This document shows, in pieces, positions 5,761 to 9,663 of a stretch of 9,663 nucleotides of DNA. Where the stretch lies: the NCBI GenBank assembly GCA_003354055.1, contig PIVQ01000237.1, positions 1-9,663 of the forward strand. Direction: 5' to 3'. Source of the DNA: Desulfobacteraceae bacterium (GTDB taxonomy: Bacteria; Desulfobacterota; Desulfobacteria; Desulfobacterales; Desulfobacteraceae). Made by a program: the position numbers and the translations under genes. Position 1 is the stretch's first letter, and each line of letters starts with the position of its first letter. The notes under the pieces were generated by a model that worked only from the letters and a program-made list of their open reading frames with translations, was not told the DNA's origin and did no database searches.

Positions 5761-6060
5761 ATGACCATTATAGATCAGAAACTCATACATAAGCTGATAG
5801 AACACGGGGTGGAAGCCGCACTGATCCCTGGGTTTATCCGCAGCCTTGCAAATGCATTTCTGATCAATCCTGACATGTCCCACTACCAGGCCAACAAACG
5901 ATTAAAATACCTGGGCTGGGAAGACATTGAAATTGATTATCATACTTTTTCCCTGGCCATAAACGCCCTGGAAACAAAGGGACTCAACCAGCTTGAATAC
6001 AAATCAGCCCCCTGGTATATCAGAAGTTTTAAAACCAAACCAACCCCGTCCGTCCAATAA
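5761..6060 (+). CDS. Small conserved-looking protein of unknown function (99 aa)
   Basis: I do not recognise this protein. From the ATG at 5761 it has 99 residues, with AAGGA seven bases upstream; the frame extends to an ATG at 5683, but that lies within the predicted promoter. It appears soluble and alpha-helical, with no signal peptide, membrane segment, cysteine or metal-binding motif. An N-terminal helical part (DQKLIHKLIEHGVEAALIPG, residues 5-24, then FIRSLANAFL) is followed by HYQANKRLKYLGWEDIEIDY (41-60). After that come another helix (FSLAINALE) and a basic tail with APWYIRSF (83-90). The central 'QANKRLKYLGWEDIEIDYHT' part is a loose look-alike of small helical DNA- or protein-binding domains, but nothing specific. 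Coding status is supported by promoter, ribosome-binding site, balanced composition and the strong terminator directly after it. Confidence 0.75.
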   Translation: MTIIDQKLIHKLIEHGVEAALIPGFIRSLANAFLINPDMSHYQANKRLKYLGWEDIEIDYHTFSLAINALETKGLNQLEYKSAPWYIRSFKTKPTPSVQ

Positions 6061-6077
6061 TGATACGTTGATATAAT

Positions 6078-6114
6078 AAAAAAAGCACGGGACTTTCGTC
6101 CCGTGCTTTTTTTT
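6078..6114. terminator. Strong bidirectional intrinsic terminator
   Basis: GCACGGGAC (6085-6093) pairs perfectly with GTCCCGTGC (6098-6106) around a TTTC loop. It is flanked by seven A (6078-6084) and eight T (6107-6114), so it has a U-tract on both strands. It sits between the convergent ends of the 99-residue gene and ald and should serve both. Confidence 0.95.
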
Positions 6115-6155
6115 AGTTATATTGGGTAGCTTATACTATAGTGCTCAGTCCTGCA

Positions 6156-7271
6156 TTAGGACAGGAACTCTTCAACCGGAGTGTAGTCAAGGTCAAAGGC
6201 TTCAGCAACAGCTTTGTAAACTACCTTGCCGTTGATGACATTGGCACCCAGTTTAATTTCTTTATTTTCCAGCATGGCTTTTTTCCACCCCTTGTTTGCA
6301 ATTTCAATGGCATACGGGAGGGTGGCATTGGTCAGAGCTCTGGTAGAGGTTCTGGCAACGGCGCCCGGCATGTTGGCCACACAGTAGTGGATAACGCCTT
6401 CTTCAACATAGCAGGGATCTTCGTGGGTGGTGGCTCTTGAGGTTTCAAAGCATCCGCCCTGGTCAATGGCAACGTCAACAATAACGGAACCGTTTTTCAT
6501 TTTCTTGAGCATATCGCGGGTCAAAAGTTTGGGTGCTTTTGCACCGGCAACAAGAACCGCACCGATAACAACGTCAGCCTTGATAACCATTTCTTCAAGG
6601 ATAGCTGCATTGGACATGATAGGAAAGCAGTTGGCGGGCATGACATCGTCCAGGTATCTGAGTCTTTCCAGGTTGTTATCCAGGATATATACTTTTGCAC
6701 CAAGGCCGCAGGCCATTTTGGCTGCGTTGATACCAACAACACCACCGCCGATAACAACAACTGTAGCAGGCTCAACACCTGTCACGCCACCGAGAAGAAC
6801 ACCCATGCCACCCTGGGGCATTTCAAGGTATTTGGCAGCTTCCTGGGTAGCCATACGACCGGCAACTTCACTCATGGGAAGCAACAGGGGAAGAGACCCG
6901 TTGTCTTTTTCAATGGTTTCATAGGCAATGTTGATGGAGTTGGCTTTGATCAGTGCATTGGTCTGCTGCTCATCGGCTGCAAGATGGAGATAGGTGAAAA
7001 CGATCTGATCTTTACGGATCATGTCATACTCAGAGGGCTGGGGTTCTTTAACATGCATGACCATGTCGCAGGCAGCATAAACGTCTGCAGGAGTGGCGCC
7101 AATGGTGGCACCGGCAACAGTGTAATCTGCATCAGTAAAACCGACAGCAGCACCTGCATTGGTCTCGACCATGACGTCGTGACCGTTCTGTTTCATGGCA
7201 ACAACACCGGCAGGGGTCATACATACTCTGTTTTCCAGTACTTTGATTTCTTTAAGAATTCCAACAAGCAT
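6156..7271 (-). CDS. ald: Alanine dehydrogenase (NAD-dependent)
   Basis: A 371-residue full-length alanine dehydrogenase that interconverts L-alanine and pyruvate plus ammonia using NAD. The expected catalytic residues are at the usual numbers: R15 in ENRVCMTP, K75 in HVKEPQPSEY, H96 in FTYLHLAAD and D270 in VDVAIDQGG. The NAD-binding Rossmann fold is seen as VVVIGGGVVG (171-180) with the ribose-binding D198 in ILDNN. The C-terminal HYCVANMPGAVARTST region is also characteristic. AGGAG in AAAAGGAGAACGAGAA precedes the ATG with a spacing of about eight bases. It appears monocistronic: a strong terminator lies 42 bp after its stop and a 280-bp gap lies upstream. In anaerobes the enzyme serves nitrogen assimilation or alanine catabolism; which applies here cannot be told from sequence. 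Confidence 0.98.
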   Translation of the reverse strand: MLVGILKEIKVLENRVCMTPAGVVAMKQNGHDVMVETNAGAAVGFTDADYTVAGATIGATPADVYAACDMVMHVKEPQPSEYDMIRKDQIVFTYLHLAADEQQTNALIKANSINIAYETIEKDNGSLPLLLPMSEVAGRMATQEAAKYLEMPQGGMGVLLGGVTGVEPATVVVIGGGVVGINAAKMACGLGAKVYILDNNLERLRYLDDVMPANCFPIMSNAAILEEMVIKADVVIGAVLVAGAKAPKLLTRDMLKKMKNGSVIVDVAIDQGGCFETSRATTHEDPCYVEEGVIHYCVANMPGAVARTSTRALTNATLPYAIEIANKGWKKAMLENKEIKLGANVINGKVVYKAVAEAFDLDYTPVEEFLS

Positions 7272-7551
7272 TTCTCGTTCTCCTTTTTAAGTTAATTATA
7301 AGTCCTGTAATTTGTTCCGCATAAGTTCCCAAGTACTAAAGCAAAGACCTTGCCAGGCCGTAAGGCCAAGATGCATAACGACGAAATGCCTTTATTTACA
7401 GCGACTTGAAAACAACGAACAACAATACAAAAGAAGCGATTCAGGAAAGCAGCAATATTTTGGAAAGAAAACGAACCAATATTAACTGAGAGGCACAATT
7501 CAACATAAAAAAATGGAACTAAAACGAACCAGTGGAACTAAAAGTTTACAG
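7272..7551 (-). promoter_or_regulatory. ald upstream region with candidate -10 and repeats
   Basis: On the minus strand a perfect TATAAT (7300-7295) lies 23 bases before the ald ATG, but no good -35 box is 16-18 bp upstream. If it is the -10, the leader is very short, about 15 bases, still leaving room for the ribosome-binding site; an activator may compensate for the weak -35. Repeats at 7461-7543 are listed separately. No clear terminator for the preceding HD-GYP gene is visible, so readthrough into ald is possible. Confidence 0.4.
7461..7543. repeat. Direct repeats upstream of ald / downstream of the HD-GYP gene
   Basis: On the plus strand TGGAAAGAAAACGAACCA (7461-7478) recurs as TGGAACTAAAACGAACCA (7514-7531), 16 of 18 identical and 53 bp apart, close to five helical turns. 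A third partial copy, TGGAACTAAAA, is at 7533-7543. Regular phasing and position between two genes suggest regulatory sites for ald, but this is inference and the AT-rich composition weakens it. Confidence 0.5.
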
Positions 7552-9126
7552 CTATTCGGGAAACCGCCGATTGATGCCGACAAATTCATCAATATTCCCT
7601 AAAAAGAGGTCAACCAATTCAGGATCAAAATGCCTGCCGGCATCTTTTTTAAAGGTATCCACAATCTTTTCAATTGGCCAGGCGTCTTTGTAACATCGCT
7701 TGTGGCTCAGGGCATCAAACACATCTGCAATGGCTGCAATCCGTCCGAAAATATGAATCTCTTCCTGTTTCAGCCCTCTTGGATATCCGTTGCCATCCCA
7801 GCGTTCATGGTGCTCCAATGCGGTAATGGCAGCAGCTTTCATGATAGAACGGTTGGATTTATTTAAAATCTCATACCCGATACGGGCATGTTCTTTAATG
7901 ACCACAAATTCTTCAGCAGTCAATTTACCGGGTTTGTTCAAAATGGCCTCAGGCACACCTATTTTCCCCACATCGTGCATGGGCGCTGCCAGACGAAGCA
8001 GCTCAGACCGGTCTTCATCCATACCAAACTTTTTAGCCAGCAAATAACAGACCTCTGCCACCCGGGTCACATGATTGGCTGTTTCCTGAGACCTTGTTTC
8101 CACCACTTCACCCAGAATCAGAATCACCTCTTTCTGGGTGTTGATAATCTCCCGGGCCAGACTGACATTATCAAATCCGATGGAGACATTATTGGCGTAG
8201 ATCCTCAACAGATACCGTTCCTCTGAAGAGAGCAGATCAGCCTTTTTCAGGTAAAGGATACTGGTAAACCCTTCCTTGGTCTTAAACACGCCGAGATAGG
8301 CATCTGAAAGAAACACCTCCCCGCCTTCTTTATACAGCCGGTCATATTCATCAAGGATGGATTCAGACAGTATCGCCTCAATCGGGGTACCGTCCATATC
8401 TGCATAGTCACCGTTTCCGGCAATCATCAGGACCTTTCCGGCCGGAAAACCGATAAAATATCCACAGGAAATTGCCTTGGTCTCATCAAGTTTGAGAATC
8501 AGCTCCAGCTGCTCAAGCACCTGGTAGCCAAAGGCGTTGAATGACTTATTTTTAAAGACCAACGAGGTTGACAGAATAATGGACTCAAGCCCCTCCCTGT
8601 TCCGCTCAATGGTTTTCAGACTTTTGTATGCTCTGAGACAGGCAATCACACTGGTAAACAACTTCTGGGCGGTAAACTCGGGTTTGGTTTTATACTCGTT
8701 GATATCGTACTGGGAAATTACGGTGTGCTCTGGCGCTTTACCGGGCTGGCCTGTCCGCAGAACAATGCGGACATTTTTGTTGTTCAGAGTTTCCCTGATA
8801 TACTCAACCAGTTTAAGTCCGGTGTCTTCTTCTTCCATGACGACATCAAGAAGGATCATGGCAATATCGGGCTCTTCGGCCAGAATATCCCTTACCTCCC
8901 GACCGGAAAAAGCACTGATCAGGGCAATGCCACGGCCTTCAAAAACAAATCCCTTTAATGTAATCCGGGTGATATCATGAACATCTTCCTCATCATCCAC
9001 AACAAGGATTTTCCACGGCCCCTCTTCCGATACCAGTAGATAATCGTCCTGTGTTTGCCGGGTTTCTTCACCGGCAAACACAAGGGGTCCGTCAACCTGT
9101 TTTTTAGACTCTAACCCCATTCCCAA
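7552..9126 (-). CDS. REC-DUF3369-HD-GYP response regulator, probable cyclic-di-GMP phosphodiesterase
   Basis: 524 residues. An N-terminal receiver domain (about 37-163) has the acidic pair D44/D45, phosphoacceptor D94 (ILLDVVM), T125 and K148-P149. A DUF3369 linker domain spans about 165-325 (KTIERNREGLESI onward). The HD-GYP domain (about 330-520) has H352, H384-D385 with K388 (HDVGKIGVP), H413, H439-H440-E441, D444-G445, G447-Y448-P449, and IADVFDAL. All catalytic and GYP residues are present, so phosphodiesterase activity on cyclic di-GMP is expected under control of a histidine kinase not in this window. The start is taken as TTG at 9126, with AAGGAG (9132-9137) five bases away. An ATG at 9120 is the alternative at 11 bases. 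The Shine-Dalgarno overlaps the purB stop codon, so translation is probably coupled. Confidence 0.95.
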   Translation of the reverse strand: MGMGLESKKQVDGPLVFAGEETRQTQDDYLLVSEEGPWKILVVDDEEDVHDITRITLKGFVFEGRGIALISAFSGREVRDILAEEPDIAMILLDVVMEEEDTGLKLVEYIRETLNNKNVRIVLRTGQPGKAPEHTVISQYDINEYKTKPEFTAQKLFTSVIACLRAYKSLKTIERNREGLESIILSTSLVFKNKSFNAFGYQVLEQLELILKLDETKAISCGYFIGFPAGKVLMIAGNGDYADMDGTPIEAILSESILDEYDRLYKEGGEVFLSDAYLGVFKTKEGFTSILYLKKADLLSSEERYLLRIYANNVSIGFDNVSLAREIINTQKEVILILGEVVETRSQETANHVTRVAEVCYLLAKKFGMDEDRSELLRLAAPMHDVGKIGVPEAILNKPGKLTAEEFVVIKEHARIGYEILNKSNRSIMKAAAITALEHHERWDGNGYPRGLKQEEIHIFGRIAAIADVFDALSHKRCYKDAWPIEKIVDTFKKDAGRHFDPELVDLFLGNIDEFVGINRRFPE

Positions 9127-9131
9127 GCCGT

Positions 9132-9137
9132 CTCCTT
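9132..9137 (-). promoter_or_regulatory. Shine-Dalgarno of the HD-GYP gene overlapping the purB stop codon
   Basis: On the minus strand the purB stop and the next ribosome-binding site share bases: TAAGGAG, where TAA (9138-9136) is the stop and AAGGAG (9137-9132) the Shine-Dalgarno. Spacing is five bases to TTG at 9126 and 11 to ATG at 9120, which is the reason for preferring the TTG start. Confidence 0.7.
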
Positions 9138-9663
9138 ATTTAGTGCTTTTAAAATAAGTATCTACCAAGTTTTCGGCAAGCCCCACATAGGTAGAAGGAC
9201 TCAGTGCGCCCATACGGTCTTTCACGTTAGAAGGTACCTTTTCCAGGGCGTCCACAAAGGATTGAAGCTCAGCTTTTCCTATTTTTTGTCCCCGGGTAAG
9301 ATCTTTGAGGCGCTCATAGGGGTTTTCTTCTCCGTAAACCCGCATAATAGTTTGAAAGGGTTCAGCCAACAATTCCTGGTTATTTTCCAGGTCCCGGGCA
9401 AGCACCTCCTGGTTGAGATCGAGTTTTGAAAGCCCTTTTAATGCATTTTTGACCCCAATACCAAAGTATCCAAAGACGGATCCCAGGCTCCGCAATACAG
9501 TACTGTCACTCAGATCCCTTTGAAATCTGGATTTCTGAAGTTTAACCGCCAGATGCTCCATCATGGATATGGCAATTCCCATATTTCCTTCACTGTTTTC
9601 AAAATCAATGGGATTTACCTTATGGGGCATGGTGGAAGATCCGGTTTCGCCTTTTTTAACCCG
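9136..9663 (-). CDS. purB: Adenylosuccinate lyase, C-terminal part (5' truncated by window)
   Basis: The minus-strand frame is open to base 9663, so the ATG at 9630 is internal and 175 residues of the C-terminal part are visible. Adenylosuccinate lyase acts twice in purine synthesis, releasing fumarate from SAICAR and from adenylosuccinate. The fumarase/aspartase-superfamily signature GSSTMPHKVNPI is at visible residues 8-19, including the flexible-loop serine that acts in catalysis. It is followed by DFENSEGN, FQRDLSDSTVLRSLG, LAEPFQTIMRVYG and PYERLKDLTRG. These segments resemble the longer E. coli-type PurB rather than the shorter Bacillus type, from recalled sequences. The gene ends in FKSTK and TAA, 9 bp before the HD-GYP start, forming an operon. 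Confidence 0.96.
   Translation of the reverse strand, partial: RVKKGETGSSTMPHKVNPIDFENSEGNMGIAISMMEHLAVKLQKSRFQRDLSDSTVLRSLGSVFGYFGIGVKNALKGLSKLDLNQEVLARDLENNQELLAEPFQTIMRVYGEENPYERLKDLTRGQKIGKAELQSFVDALEKVPSNVKDRMGALSPSTYVGLAENLVDTYFKSTK

Noticed and set aside
7348..7372. GGCC-GTAA-GGCC hairpin in the ald upstream region
   Set aside because: Only four base pairs with mismatches next to it and no U-tract; too weak for a terminator or riboswitch call.
7292..7498. 68-codon minus-strand frame before ald
   Set aside because: It has a TTG start with no Shine-Dalgarno and ends inside the ald control region; it is more likely non-coding.

Overview
The window is an ordinary-looking chromosomal segment of about 46-48% GC (estimated by eye). 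The protein set is a class-I-type adenylosuccinate lyase, alanine dehydrogenase, AMMECR1, a REC-DUF3369-HD-GYP regulator, an OleD-like reductase and a probable HDOD protein. It suggests an anaerobic member of the Desulfobacterota, most likely Desulfobacteraceae. That placement rests on protein flavour and gene content, not on a marker gene. No mobile element, CRISPR array, prophage or insertion sequence is visible.

Layout from left to right. (1) 1-198, plus strand: the last 65 codons of a probable HDOD-domain protein, cut by the window edge. (2) 226-2529, minus strand: a two-gene unit made of an OleD-like short-chain reductase followed 9 bp later by a YihY/BrkB membrane protein with a cytosolic winged-helix-like tail. 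(3) 2632-2706, plus strand: tRNA-Gly(GCC) with an encoded CCA. Its promoter lies back to back with a possible oleD promoter inside a 6-7-6 inverted repeat. (4) 2737-3711, minus strand: an ornithine cyclodeaminase/mu-crystallin family enzyme, divergent from a COG4112-type NUDIX protein (3898-4509, plus). (5) 4506-4766, minus strand: a TrpR-family repressor whose stop codon overlaps the NUDIX stop. Upstream of it on the same strand is a solo AMMECR1 protein (4852-5427). (6) 5428-5760: a divergent intergenic region with short repeats, a promoter and a small hairpin. It is followed by a 99-residue unrecognised protein (5761-6060, plus). (7) A strong bidirectional terminator (about 6078-6114) separates this from alanine dehydrogenase (6156-7271, minus). 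(8) 7552-9663, minus strand: the 3' part of purB, followed 9 bp later by the REC-DUF3369-HD-GYP regulator, whose Shine-Dalgarno overlaps the purB stop codon.

Functionally the window mixes housekeeping (purine synthesis, a glycine tRNA), nitrogen and amino-acid metabolism (alanine dehydrogenase, the OCD-family enzyme, a tryptophan-repressor homologue) and second-messenger signalling (HD-GYP, probable HDOD). I did not find convincing evidence of a new multi-gene system. The points most worth a second look are the purB/HD-GYP translational coupling, the TrpR homologue with altered effector-pocket positions and a 17-bp tandem repeat over its start, the spaced 18-bp repeats upstream of ald, and the small unknown gene with its hairpin leader.
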